Assembly (NCBI GenBank): GCA_020353135.1
Contig: CP070688.1
Location: 697,471-705,305, forward strand
From: Chloroflexota bacterium
GTDB lineage: Bacteria > Chloroflexota > Anaerolineae > Promineifilales > Promineifilaceae
Length of the DNA stretch: 7,835 nucleotides
Direction of reading: 5' to 3'
Shown: in pieces, positions 1-6,686 of the stretch
Layout: every line of letters begins with the position of its first letter
Position numbering within the stretch: position 1 is the stretch's first letter
Program-made: the position numbers and the translations under genes
Notes under the pieces: generated by a model
What the model saw: only the letters and a program-made list of their open reading frames with translations
Database searches by the model: none
Told to the model about the DNA's origin: nothing

Positions 1-1
1 C

Positions 2-280
2 GGTTACGCCGACAACTGGAGCGCTGCCGTCAGCGCTACCGGAGAAGGTGAAGCTCTGATGCGGGTGGTGATTAGCAAAAGAGTGTGCGACTTCGTAGCC
101 GATGGTCTGTCTGCCCAGAAAGCTTGTGAGGCGGCGATTCAGCTGCTTGAAGAACGCACCCAAGGCGTTGGCGGTTTGATCGCGGTCGACATACGTGGCC
201 GGATAGGCATCGCCTGCAATACTGGAGGCATGCCGCATTCATTTGCCGTTGGCCAAGGCGCGGTCGAGGCTGGGCTCTAA
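2..280 (+). CDS. Isoaspartyl peptidase / type-2 L-asparaginase, C-terminal part (5' truncated)
   Basis: The frame is open from base 2 to a TAA at 278-280 and gives the last 92 residues of a protein whose start lies left of the window. It begins GYADNWSAAVSATGEGE, matching the conserved GxGGYADN...AVSxTGHGE segment of the Ntn-hydrolase family T2 (plant-type asparaginase/isoaspartyl peptidase). In that family the Thr-Gly of the SATG motif lines the substrate pocket. A GLGGLI-like stretch (GVGGLIAVD) and the C-terminal NTGGMPHSFA segment also fit. Family members self-cleave and use the newly exposed N-terminal Thr to hydrolyse beta-aspartyl dipeptides or asparagine. That Thr should lie about 40 residues before the window edge, so activity cannot be judged here. 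The ATG at 59 is internal, because clear family homology precedes it. The gene converges on the M20 peptidase, with 12 bases between the stops and no obvious hairpin terminator. Confidence 0.85.
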   Translation, partial: GYADNWSAAVSATGEGEALMRVVISKRVCDFVADGLSAQKACEAAIQLLEERTQGVGGLIAVDIRGRIGIACNTGGMPHSFAVGQGAVEAGL

Positions 281-292
281 CAGGCGCTGGTC

Positions 293-1717
293 CTAAGCTG
301 AACCGGCCGAGTTGCCTAGGATGTCCAGATAATGTATGGACGTCTCGATTCCACGATAGAAGTTCGGCAGATACATGCGTTCATTGGGCGAGTGTATATG
401 GTCATCAGCAAGGCCAAAGCCCATCAATACTGACTGTATTCCCAGATGCTCCTGAAACAAGCTGATTACTGGAATAGAACCGCCTTCGCGCTTGTAGATT
501 GGCTGCTTGCCAAACACGCGCTCGTAAGCCTTCGTGGCCGCCTTCATTTCTGGCACTTGCGTGTCAATCAGGCAAGGCGGGGCGCCCCCGAAGTACTTGC
601 ACTCTGCCCTAACCGAATCTGGCGTAATCTCGCGAACGTACTCTTGGAATTTGGCGAAAATCTCTTGCGGATCCTGGTCAGGCACTAGGCGCATGGAGAT
701 CTTGGCATGTACCTTCGAAGGCAACACGGTTTTTGCCCCTGAATCGGTGTAGCCACCGATCAGACCATTGACGTCCAGCGTGGGCCGCGCGCCAATCCTC
801 TCAAGCACGGTAAATTCCGGCTCACCCCAGGAGCGCGGTGCCCCGGTATCGGCCAGCCAGGCTGACTCGTCGTGAACACCCCTGGCGATTAGACGCCGTT
901 CCTCGTCGGAGAGTGTTCTGACCCTATCATAGAATCCGGGTATCAGTATACGCCCTTCCTCATTCTTGAGCTTGGCAATGATATGGCCCAGCGCGTTAAT
1001 CGGGTTGTCAATGGCACCTCCGTAGCCACCGGAATGCAGATCCCGGGTCGGGCCGGTAACATTTAGAAACACGTAGCACATGCCCCGTAAAGCGTAGACA
1101 ATAGAAGGCTGGTCGCGGCCAACGATATGGGTATCTGAAACCAGAGCAGTATCGGCCTTCAGCAGATCCTTGTTATCGGGAACGAATGCCTCAAGACTCT
1201 CGCCGCCACTCTCCTCCTCGCCTTCAAAGATGAACTTTACGTTGATGGGCAACTTCCCAGCGCTTTTGAGGTAGGATTCGATACTCTTGACATGTATGTA
1301 GAGTTGTCCCTTGTCGTCTGAGGCCCCGCGGGCGTAAATATGGTCATCCTGGATGCGCGGCTCGAAAGGCGGCGAATTCCAGAGTTCAAGGGGATCGGGC
1401 GGCTGGACGTCATAGTGTCCGTATACCAACACCGTTGGCGATTCAGGACCGGCACGCAACCAGTCGCCATAGACGAGCGGATGCCCTTTCGTTGGGATTA
1501 CGCTGACGTTCTCCAGCCCGGCCAGGCTCATCTCGCGGGCCAACCAGTCGGCGGCGACCGCCACATCCGTGGCCTTATCCGGCTGTGTGCTGATACTGGG
1601 AATCTGCAGGAATTCGATGAGCTCCTTGAGTTGTTCTTTCTTTCGCCCTTGGGAAAACTCCAGGGCCCTCCCGGCGTCGGGCGAAATCGACTGCGGTGCG
1701 GCTGTACTGTTTGTCAT
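293..1717 (-). CDS. M20 family metallopeptidase (dipeptidase, CNDP/carnosinase-like)
   Basis: This is a complete 474-residue protein, the usual length for M20A/M20F dipeptidases. All di-zinc catalytic positions are visible: H101 and D103 (YGHYDVQPPDP), bridging D134 (GASDDKG), general base E167 and metal ligand E168 (FEGEEESGG), D195 (SDTH) and H442 (DDHIHSPNE). H228 in DLHSGGYGG matches the His of the lid/dimerisation domain that reaches the active site of the partner subunit. The order and spacing closely follow the cytosolic non-specific dipeptidase group, so hydrolysis of dipeptides or small N-blocked peptides is likely; the exact substrate is unknown. There is no signal peptide, so it is probably cytoplasmic. 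The ATG at 1715-1717 is the first plausible start and lies about 70 residues before the catalytic core, as in relatives; the ribosome-binding site is weak. It is divergent from scpB across about 120 bp and ends 12 bases from the convergent isoaspartyl peptidase. Confidence 0.93.
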   Translation of the reverse strand: MTNSTAAPQSISPDAGRALEFSQGRKKEQLKELIEFLQIPSISTQPDKATDVAVAADWLAREMSLAGLENVSVIPTKGHPLVYGDWLRAGPESPTVLVYGHYDVQPPDPLELWNSPPFEPRIQDDHIYARGASDDKGQLYIHVKSIESYLKSAGKLPINVKFIFEGEEESGGESLEAFVPDNKDLLKADTALVSDTHIVGRDQPSIVYALRGMCYVFLNVTGPTRDLHSGGYGGAIDNPINALGHIIAKLKNEEGRILIPGFYDRVRTLSDEERRLIARGVHDESAWLADTGAPRSWGEPEFTVLERIGARPTLDVNGLIGGYTDSGAKTVLPSKVHAKISMRLVPDQDPQEIFAKFQEYVREITPDSVRAECKYFGGAPPCLIDTQVPEMKAATKAYERVFGKQPIYKREGGSIPVISLFQEHLGIQSVLMGFGLADDHIHSPNERMYLPNFYRGIETSIHYLDILGNSAGSA

Positions 1718-1836
1718 TCGTTCTTTGTCTCACTCTTTGGGTATAATTTCTCGGTTGGCGCTATCGCAGCTTGCACGATCACATTGGTTTTGCGACCGGC
1801 ATTATAACGCAAGGCTAAAGTATCCGGTATCTTTCC
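1718..1836. promoter_or_regulatory. Divergent intergenic region with candidate -10 elements
   Basis: These 119 bases separate the M20 gene (minus) from scpB (plus), so both promoters should lie here. The sequence ATTATAAC at 1801-1808 offers TATAAC on the plus strand (1803-1808) and a perfect TATAAT on the minus strand (1801-1806). A second perfect TATAAT lies on the plus strand at 1742-1747. None has a convincing TTGACA-like partner 16-18 bases upstream: the hexamers at 17-base spacing are CACATT for the plus 1803 site, TACCGG for the minus site and CGTTCT for the plus 1742 site. The call therefore rests on position and -10 matches only. No operator palindrome or riboswitch-like structure was recognised. 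Confidence 0.3.
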
Positions 1837-2376
1837 ATGGGCAGCTTTATGAGACAGATAAACGAAGTACCAAGCATGACAGCTCTCATCGAGAGCGTCC
1901 TGTTTGTCGCCAGCGGTCCGGTCTCGACCGGCCGTCTCGCACAGACCCTTGAGACCACGCCGGCCGTGGTAGAGAGTCTCTTGGCAACGCTCGAAGGAGA
2001 ATATCTGAGCCGTGGCATACGATTACAGCGTAGCGGTAGCACCGTCCAGTTGACCACTGCGCCTGAGTGCAGCTACGCTGTAGAACGGTTTCTTGGCCTG
2101 GAGCTAACCACCCGTCTCAGCCAGGCGGCCCTTGAAGTCCTGGCGATTGTGGCATTCATGCAGCCGGTGACGAGACCCAGAATTGACCAGATTAGGGGCG
2201 TCAACTCCGACAGTTCGCTGCGCACATTATTGAGTCAGGGACTGATAGAAGAAGTCGGCCGAATGGAGTCGCCCGGCCGCCCAATTCTCTACGGAACGAC
2301 GCCTGACTTCCTGCAACATTTCGGACTAGGCTCATTGTCCGAAATGCCAGCCCTCGGTCAGGATGAAGAAGAATGA
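1837..2376 (+). CDS. scpB: Segregation and condensation protein B (ScpB)
   Basis: ScpB forms the SMC-ScpA-ScpB condensin complex, in which ScpB dimers of two winged-helix domains bind ScpA and help organise and separate chromosomes. The protein (179 residues from this start) has the family N-terminal pattern ALIESVLFVASGPVS, then AALEVLAIVAFMQPVTR, IRGVNSD, LRTLLSQGLIEEVGR and GRPILYGTTPDFLQHFGL, which are very typical. The acidic tail ends in DEEE. Three in-frame ATGs compete: 1837, 1849 and 1876. The last (MTALIESVLF) gives the most canonical N-terminus and has a weak GAAG eight bases upstream; the earlier two lack a good ribosome-binding site, so the true start may be 1876. ScpB is normally encoded just after scpA, but here the gene upstream is a divergent peptidase, so scpA must lie elsewhere. 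It probably heads the operon with rluB, 73 bases downstream. Confidence 0.95.
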   Translation: MGSFMRQINEVPSMTALIESVLFVASGPVSTGRLAQTLETTPAVVESLLATLEGEYLSRGIRLQRSGSTVQLTTAPECSYAVERFLGLELTTRLSQAALEVLAIVAFMQPVTRPRIDQIRGVNSDSSLRTLLSQGLIEEVGRMESPGRPILYGTTPDFLQHFGLGSLSEMPALGQDEEE

Positions 2377-2449
2377 CCGATTCTCCATGGCAGGATAAGC
2401 GGGATCAGGAATATTGCATTCTTACTCCCGGAGACACTAGAGACCAGAA

Positions 2450-3202
2450 ATGTCTGAAAGATTGCAGAAACTGATGGCTAGGGGCGGGTATGGATCGCGG
2501 CGCCACTGCGAAAAGCTGATCAGGGCAGGCCGGGTGAGAGTCAATGGCAGAATCGCCAGGCTTGGTCACAGGGCAGATCCGCAACACGATCTTATCGAGG
2601 TCGACGGCAAGAAGCTCGCCTTTGAAGAGCCTCTCTACATCATGCTCCACAAGCCAAAAGGCGTTATTTCTTCTACCCAAGATGAACTGAGAAGAGGCCG
2701 GCCGACGGTTCGCGAGCTGGTAGGCGTACCGGGTCACCTTTACCCCGTAGGCCGCCTGGATAGGCAAAGTGAGGGCCTGATACTGCTGACAAATGATGGC
2801 CATTTGGCCCATCGCCTGACACACCCCCGCTTCGGTCACGAAAAGGTCTATCACGTGGAAGTAGAAGGCAATGTACCTCAAGAAAAACTAGACCGTTGGC
2901 GCAACGGCGTTGTGCTTGACGGCCGGCGGACTGCACCAGCCAAAGTGACCCTTGTCCGGCGCACAGGGCAGAAATCAATCCTACAGGTTACGCTTCGCGA
3001 AGGGCGCAAGCGGCAGATTCGGCGCGTCTCCGCTGCTCTGGGCCACCCCGTTGTACGTCTGGTGCGGAAGCGCATTGGTCCCGCTGACATCGGCGATTTG
3101 GCAGCAGGTAAGTGGCGCTACCTGACTGCTCAAGAGGTCCGCGCCCTTCGCGAATCAGTTTCTAGTTCCGATGCTAGCGGTCGGGAGGACAACATTGATT
3201 AG
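2450..3202 (+). CDS. rluB: rRNA pseudouridine synthase, RluB/RsuA family
   Basis: This enzyme isomerises a specific uridine in rRNA to pseudouridine. The 250-residue protein begins with an S4 RNA-binding domain (SERLQKLMARGGYGSRRHCEKLI, roughly residues 2-50, ending in VNG and DLIEVDGKKL). The catalytic domain follows: LHKPKGVISS (66-75), the signature YPVGRLDRQSEGLILLTND with catalytic Asp D104, KVYHVEVEG, and the basic LREGRKRQIRRVSAALGHPV motif near residue 185. Length and domain order are standard. RluB (23S rRNA) is favoured over RsuA (16S rRNA) because a gene of this type beside scpB is usually rluB, but sequence alone does not settle the target base. The ATG at 2450 has a weak AGAGA six bases upstream; a better GGAG at 2430-2433 is too far away to serve it. 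The 3' end contains the ribosome-binding site and probable TTG start of cmk. Confidence 0.93.
   Translation: MSERLQKLMARGGYGSRRHCEKLIRAGRVRVNGRIARLGHRADPQHDLIEVDGKKLAFEEPLYIMLHKPKGVISSTQDELRRGRPTVRELVGVPGHLYPVGRLDRQSEGLILLTNDGHLAHRLTHPRFGHEKVYHVEVEGNVPQEKLDRWRNGVVLDGRRTAPAKVTLVRRTGQKSILQVTLREGRKRQIRRVSAALGHPVVRLVRKRIGPADIGDLAAGKWRYLTAQEVRALRESVSSSDASGREDNID
3183..3197 (+). promoter_or_regulatory. Strong ribosome-binding site that decides the TTG start of cmk
   Basis: GGGAGG at 3183-3188 is followed, after the six bases ACAACA, by TTG at 3195-3197, which is in the cmk reading frame. This is the best Shine-Dalgarno match in the plus-strand block. It lies inside the last codons of rluB, whose stop is 3200-3202, so translation of the two genes is probably coupled. 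The upstream ATG at 3171 has no comparable site. Confidence 0.75.
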
Positions 3203-3956
3203 TGACAAGTTCATTGAAGCTATTGCTATAGATGGTCCGGCCGCCTCCGGTAAGACGACTGTTGGTCAGATGCTCGCGGACCGGCTTGGATTCCTGCTCT
3301 TGGACACAGGCTGCATGTATCGTGCCGTTACCTGGGCCGTTTTGCGTGAGGGTATAAGTCCTGCTAATGAAAGCGCCGTGGTTACATTGGCGACTTCGAT
3401 CAGGTTGGATATCGAGCCGCCCGGCAATACGGATGATGGTCGACTATACACGGTTCTATTGGATGACCATGACATTACGTGGCAGATCCGCTCTAGCGAG
3501 GTGGATGTAAATGTGTCGCAGGTGTCGGCTTACAGGGGCGTGCGCCGAGAATTGGTGAAGCGGCAGCGAGACATCGCCGAAAGAGGTAGAGTTGTTGTAG
3601 TCGGTCGCGATATCGGCACGGTAGTGTTACCTGACGCTCCGCTGAAACTGTACATCATTGCCTCTCCCGAAGAACGCGCTCGCCGCCGATGGACGGAAAC
3701 AGAGGAGCGGACCGGAGACGCTTCTTATGAACGTATCCTAGATGACATGACTCGTCGCGATCAGTATGACGGCCAGCGCGAACACTCGCCAATGCGACCA
3801 GCAGATGACTCTATTATCATCGACACGACGGACCGTCAACCGGAGTCGGTCGTATCTTCCGTTCTTGCCCAAGATTACTTCAAGGAGAGCGAGACCACAA
3901 ACCAGAGACGCTTTACAAGGAAAATGATTGGCGCAACACGCCAGGCGGCAAGATAA
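3195..3956 (+). CDS. cmk: Cytidylate kinase (CMP/dCMP kinase)
   Basis: Cmk transfers a phosphate from ATP to CMP or dCMP for nucleotide synthesis in the cytoplasm. Counting from the TTG start, the 253-residue protein shows the P-loop GPAASGKTT (14-22), LDTGCMYRAVT (36-46), VVGRDIGTVVLPDAPLKLYI (CMP-binding region, from 135), the Arg-rich lid RARRRW (161-166) and the conserved RRDQYDGQREHSPMRPADD followed by IIIDTT. The TTG at 3195 is preferred to the ATG at 3171 because of a strong GGGAGG six bases upstream and because it places the start directly before the first beta strand (IEAIAIDG), as in relatives. Use of TTG overlaps rluB by eight bases. The family usually ends soon after the VVSSVLAQ helix; here about 25 further basic and polar residues follow with no recognisable match, over the region where the next gene should begin. 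Confidence 0.92.
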   Translation: MISDKFIEAIAIDGPAASGKTTVGQMLADRLGFLLLDTGCMYRAVTWAVLREGISPANESAVVTLATSIRLDIEPPGNTDDGRLYTVLLDDHDITWQIRSSEVDVNVSQVSAYRGVRRELVKRQRDIAERGRVVVVGRDIGTVVLPDAPLKLYIIASPEERARRRWTETEERTGDASYERILDDMTRRDQYDGQREHSPMRPADDSIIIDTTDRQPESVVSSVLAQDYFKESETTNQRRFTRKMIGATRQAAR

Positions 3957-3988
3957 ATGCCATCCGGCCTGACTCGCTTGCGGCCGAG
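3941..3988 (+). other. Unstarted N-terminal coding segment of the DUF512 protein (first part of its PDZ domain)
   Basis: Read in the frame of the downstream gene, these bases encode PGGKINAIRPDSLAAE, directly continuous with LKLEVDDVLLAINDQ. This is the standard opening of the PDZ-like domain in DUF512 proteins (GG, then I..I.P.SLA.EL.L...D.LLAIN). The frame stays open back to a TGA at 3806-3808 yet has no ATG, GTG or TTG in that span. The nearest upstream ATG that could make sense, at 3924-3926, is in the cmk frame. The segment is therefore coding by homology but has no standard start. Confidence 0.7.
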
Positions 3989-5296
3989 TTGAAGCTTGAA
4001 GTTGACGATGTGCTGCTGGCGATCAACGATCAGGTGGTCAATGACGTTATCGATGTTCAGTTCTACGCGGCCGAAGAGTGCCTCGAATTGCTCATTCGGC
4101 GCGACGAGGAACTGATACTATTTAGTGCGGAACGACAATACGATCAGCCTCTTGGCCTTGAGTTCGCCCACCCCACCTTTGACGTCGATATTCGACGCTG
4201 CAATAACCTATGCGAGTTCTGTTTCGTGCTGCAAATGCCGGCCAGATTCCGCCGTACGCTATACATCAAAGATGACGATTACCGCTACTCCTTCCTCTTC
4301 GGTCACTACGTCACCCTGACAAACCTCTCGGAGCATGATTGGTGGCGCATCGACCACATGCGCCTTTCGCCGCTGTACGTATCGGTCCATGTCACGGACC
4401 TGGAGATGCGCAGGCGGTTCCTCAGAAATGTCCAGGCGCCTGACATCATAGGCCAGCTCAGATGGCTGGCCGAGCGCGGCATTACAGTCCACACGCAGTT
4501 GGTGATCGTTCCGGGCCTCAACGACGGAGAATGGTTGGAGCGCTCTATAGCGGAACTGGCGGAACTATGGCCAGCTGTGCAATCGATAAGCATCGTGCCA
4601 GTCGGCCTGACCAAACATCATAAATACGGTATGCGGCCGCATGCACCGGCCGAAGCACTAGAAATGCTGCAGCTGGTGGAAGGGCATCAGTCCTCGTTCC
4701 AAGATCGCTTCGGTCAAAGTTTTGTTTACGCGACTGACGAATGGTATCTCGTAGCCAAAAGGGAAGTGCCACCTATTGGAGCCTATGATGGTCAGCAACT
4801 GCAAGAGAATGGCCTGGGGCTGGTTCGTCTGTTTCTCGACGAATGGGCACATCTGACAGCGGAAATCGAACGCTACAACCATCTTCCATTGCAATACGAG
4901 AAGCTAGCGTTCGCTACAGGCACGTTATTCGCGGCAACATTGGAAATCGTGGCCCAGGAGTTCGCCCAGCGAACCGGTTGCAGGGTTGAAGTCGTCCCGG
5001 TAGTCAACAGACGCTTGGGCGAGACCATCACCGCCGCCGGATTGCTCATGGCCGAAGATATTGTCCATCAGCGAGAGAGGTTTGAGGCGGCGGACCTTGT
5101 CGTTCTACCCAGGGTCGTATTCGACCATCCGGATCTATTGTCGCTGGACGGCATCAGCCCCCAAGAGGTAGCTGATCAACTGGGCTGTCCTGTTGCCCTG
5201 GCCGACGTTATGGGCGATATATGGGATGCGTGCACCGGCCGCTCAAGCGTCATCTTTCAGCCTGTCGACAATGACCTGGATTCAGTCGGGACCTGA
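3989..5296 (+). CDS. PDZ domain / radical SAM protein of the DUF512 family
   Basis: The 435 residues from the first in-frame TTG cover most of a PDZ-like domain (to about residue 45). A radical-SAM domain follows, with the iron-sulphur motif C71-x3-C75-x2-C78 (RRCNNLCEFCF), then YIKDDDYRYSFLFGHYVTLTNL, LSPLYVSVHVTD and VPGLNDG. The C-terminal DUF512 domain contains FATGTLFA, VEVVPVVNRRLGETITAAGLL and DLVVLPRVVF. Together these place the protein firmly in this conserved but functionally unassigned family of putative FeS oxidoreductases. The three cysteines should hold a [4Fe-4S] cluster that cleaves S-adenosylmethionine; the substrate is unknown. The TTG at 3989 is only the first available start codon: it has no ribosome-binding site and would remove the first PDZ strand, so the real protein probably begins near 3924-3941. 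In many bacteria the gene sits beside der (GTPase); here it is last in its operon, and its end overlaps the convergent kinase gene by 15 bases. Confidence 0.88.
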   Translation: MKLEVDDVLLAINDQVVNDVIDVQFYAAEECLELLIRRDEELILFSAERQYDQPLGLEFAHPTFDVDIRRCNNLCEFCFVLQMPARFRRTLYIKDDDYRYSFLFGHYVTLTNLSEHDWWRIDHMRLSPLYVSVHVTDLEMRRRFLRNVQAPDIIGQLRWLAERGITVHTQLVIVPGLNDGEWLERSIAELAELWPAVQSISIVPVGLTKHHKYGMRPHAPAEALEMLQLVEGHQSSFQDRFGQSFVYATDEWYLVAKREVPPIGAYDGQQLQENGLGLVRLFLDEWAHLTAEIERYNHLPLQYEKLAFATGTLFAATLEIVAQEFAQRTGCRVEVVPVVNRRLGETITAAGLLMAEDIVHQRERFEAADLVVLPRVVFDHPDLLSLDGISPQEVADQLGCPVALADVMGDIWDACTGRSSVIFQPVDNDLDSVGT

Positions 5297-6166
5297 GCTG
5301 CGAACAATGAGCGTTCCCATTTGCCGACTGCTTCCGGACAACGCGTCGCGAACATTCCCCGGTTGAAGACCCGAAAAGACCCGTACGGACAAGCCATCGA
5401 TACCTTCAACTAGATCGACTACGCCCTTGACTTTACCGCTCATGCCGCCAGTGACGTCGGTGCCGCGCGATCCCTTTAAAGACGATTCAAATCTGGGCAA
5501 GTTCTCCCGGGTTATCCTCGGAATCGGCGCGCCATTCTGATCTAGCACACCGTCGGTCTCTCCGGCCAGCAAAAGCCGGGAAGGCTTCAGTCGAGCTGCC
5601 AGAATGCCCATGACTTCCTCAGTTGAGATGATGGTGCCGCCGAGCACGACGTCGAAGGCCACATCGCCGTAAATCACGGGCAGAAGTCCAGCCTTCAGTG
5701 CGGCCGTCACCGGTTCGCTGCTCAGTTGTACGATGCGGCCGTTCTCGCAAACAGCCGACGCAGAGGGCTGCAGCGATATCGCTGGCAAACCGGCGTCGAG
5801 AAGGGCGCCGCATACAAAGCGGTTCAAGCGAGCGGCGGCGTCACTCACCCTGGAAAAGCCCATCCACTCTTCTTTACTGCGAACGCCCGCTCGCGTGTCA
5901 AGTTTCGCGGCCGCCACATGACCGTACGAGCCGCTGCCATGACCCAAGACAAGACTTCGTTGGGGCAAATCGTCACTGGCTTCTTTGATTTCATCCGCCA
6001 GGCGCCTAAGCACGTCATCTCTCAGTGCTTCCACACCCGTCTTGTCGGTCAAAAGCGAACCGCCGAGTTTAAGAAAGGTCAATTGCCGCTGTTTAAGTTC
6101 CATAAGCCGCTGCGATGCCGTCCCTGCCTCTGGCTCAGTGATAGTCTTGAATGTACTCCACGACAT
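5282..6166 (-). CDS. ipk: Isopentenyl phosphate kinase (amino acid kinase fold)
   Basis: IPK phosphorylates isopentenyl phosphate with ATP to isopentenyl diphosphate, the isoprenoid building block. Counting from the longest start (294 residues), the motifs are FLKLGGSLLTDK (31-42), LGHGSGSYGHVAA with the family-specific His H83, VIYGDVAFD (164-172), LLLAGETDGVLD (198-209) and TDVTGGMSGKV (236-246). The His in GxGSxGH separates IPKs from glutamate-5-kinase and UMP kinase relatives. The ATG at 6166 overlaps the upstream gene by 32 bases and adds about 20 residues not expected in the family. The ATG at 6103 (MELKQRQLTFLKLGGS) gives a typical N-terminus, but neither start has a clear ribosome-binding site. 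It is the last gene of a minus-strand block after the P1 peptidase and LOG-family genes. A bacterial IPK suggests a modified mevalonate route, or salvage of isopentenyl phosphate; the partner decarboxylase is not in this window. Confidence 0.9.
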   Translation of the reverse strand: MSWSTFKTITEPEAGTASQRLMELKQRQLTFLKLGGSLLTDKTGVEALRDDVLRRLADEIKEASDDLPQRSLVLGHGSGSYGHVAAAKLDTRAGVRSKEEWMGFSRVSDAAARLNRFVCGALLDAGLPAISLQPSASAVCENGRIVQLSSEPVTAALKAGLLPVIYGDVAFDVVLGGTIISTEEVMGILAARLKPSRLLLAGETDGVLDQNGAPIPRITRENLPRFESSLKGSRGTDVTGGMSGKVKGVVDLVEGIDGLSVRVFSGLQPGNVRDALSGSSRQMGTLIVRSSGPD

Positions 6167-6686
6167 CTAATGGGCCAGAAGCCACAAAGGCAAGGTCGAG
6201 GTGCTCTTGGATGATATACTCCTCCCTGGCAAAAGCCGACAGTGTTTCGGACCACATCTTCCCGAGCAAAACCAGGGGACGGCGTGACATCTCGCCGACC
6301 TGGATGTAACTCCAGGCCAGAGCAAACTCAGAAAGCGTGCCGATGCCGCCTGGAAGAACGACCATTCCGTCGTTGTTCTTCACCAGGTGTAGAAGTCGCT
6401 CCTCCAAGGTTTTGTAGTGAATGTGTTCTTCTACCCAGCGGTTGAGCCTTCTGGCTCGTGTCGACTCCACTTGCGCGCTGCTTACGCCAATGACCAGGCC
6501 GCCAGCTTCCGATGCCCCCTGGCTGGCCGCGCTCATCATGCCGCTGTACCCACCGGTCGCCACGGCATAACCGGCCGATGCCAGAGCTCGCCCAAGTTGC
6601 CGGCCTATTTCATAGTCATCACTACCTGGTAACGGCGCGTGGCTGCCAAAAACTGCTATCACCCGTCTAACTATCTCGTCACCCAT
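6135..6686 (-). CDS. LOG-family (SLOG Rossmann fold) protein
   Basis: The 183-residue protein has the LOG/"lysine decarboxylase-like" pattern: VFGSHAP near the N-terminus (12-18), the nucleotide-binding GGYSGMMSAASQGASEAGG (45-63) and the PGGIGTLSE signature (112-120). Characterised LOG proteins are phosphoribohydrolases that release a base or cytokinin from a nucleoside monophosphate, with an Arg and the Glu of PGGxGTxxE in catalysis. Here E120 is present and R97 (LEERLLHL) aligns with the catalytic Arg, but the adjoining Lys of the usual RK pair is replaced by Leu. The protein is closer to the divergent group often labelled TIGR00725-like, so substrate and activity are uncertain, and the old name "lysine decarboxylase" should not be used. 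The ATG at 6686 has GGAG at 6693-6696, six bases upstream. It starts 51 bases after the P1 gene stop and overlaps the longest kinase reading frame, so co-transcription is likely. Confidence 0.85.
   Translation of the reverse strand: MGDEIVRRVIAVFGSHAPLPGSDDYEIGRQLGRALASAGYAVATGGYSGMMSAASQGASEAGGLVIGVSSAQVESTRARRLNRWVEEHIHYKTLEERLLHLVKNNDGMVVLPGGIGTLSEFALAWSYIQVGEMSRRPLVLLGKMWSETLSAFAREEYIIQEHLDLAFVASGPLDVVEYIQDYH

Noticed and set aside
1340..1807. Long plus-strand open frame opposite the M20 gene.
   Set aside because: It is antisense to a gene with all catalytic residues conserved, and its translation resembles no known protein and has no ribosome-binding site.
3882..3889. AAGGAGAG, a strong ribosome-binding-like sequence late in cmk, considered as the start signal for DUF512.
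   Set aside because: No ATG, GTG or TTG lies 5-12 bases downstream in any frame, so it cannot serve a start as the sequence stands.
3957..3992. Mini reading frame starting at the ATG directly after the cmk stop (TAAATG) and ending in a TGA that overlaps TTG 3989, considered as a coupling leader for DUF512.
   Set aside because: It would only be needed if DUF512 began at TTG 3989, but PDZ homology runs upstream of that point; the 11-codon frame is probably chance.
5726..6214. Plus-strand open frame opposite the kinase gene.
   Set aside because: It is a shadow of the well-supported isopentenyl phosphate kinase, with no domain or start signal of its own.
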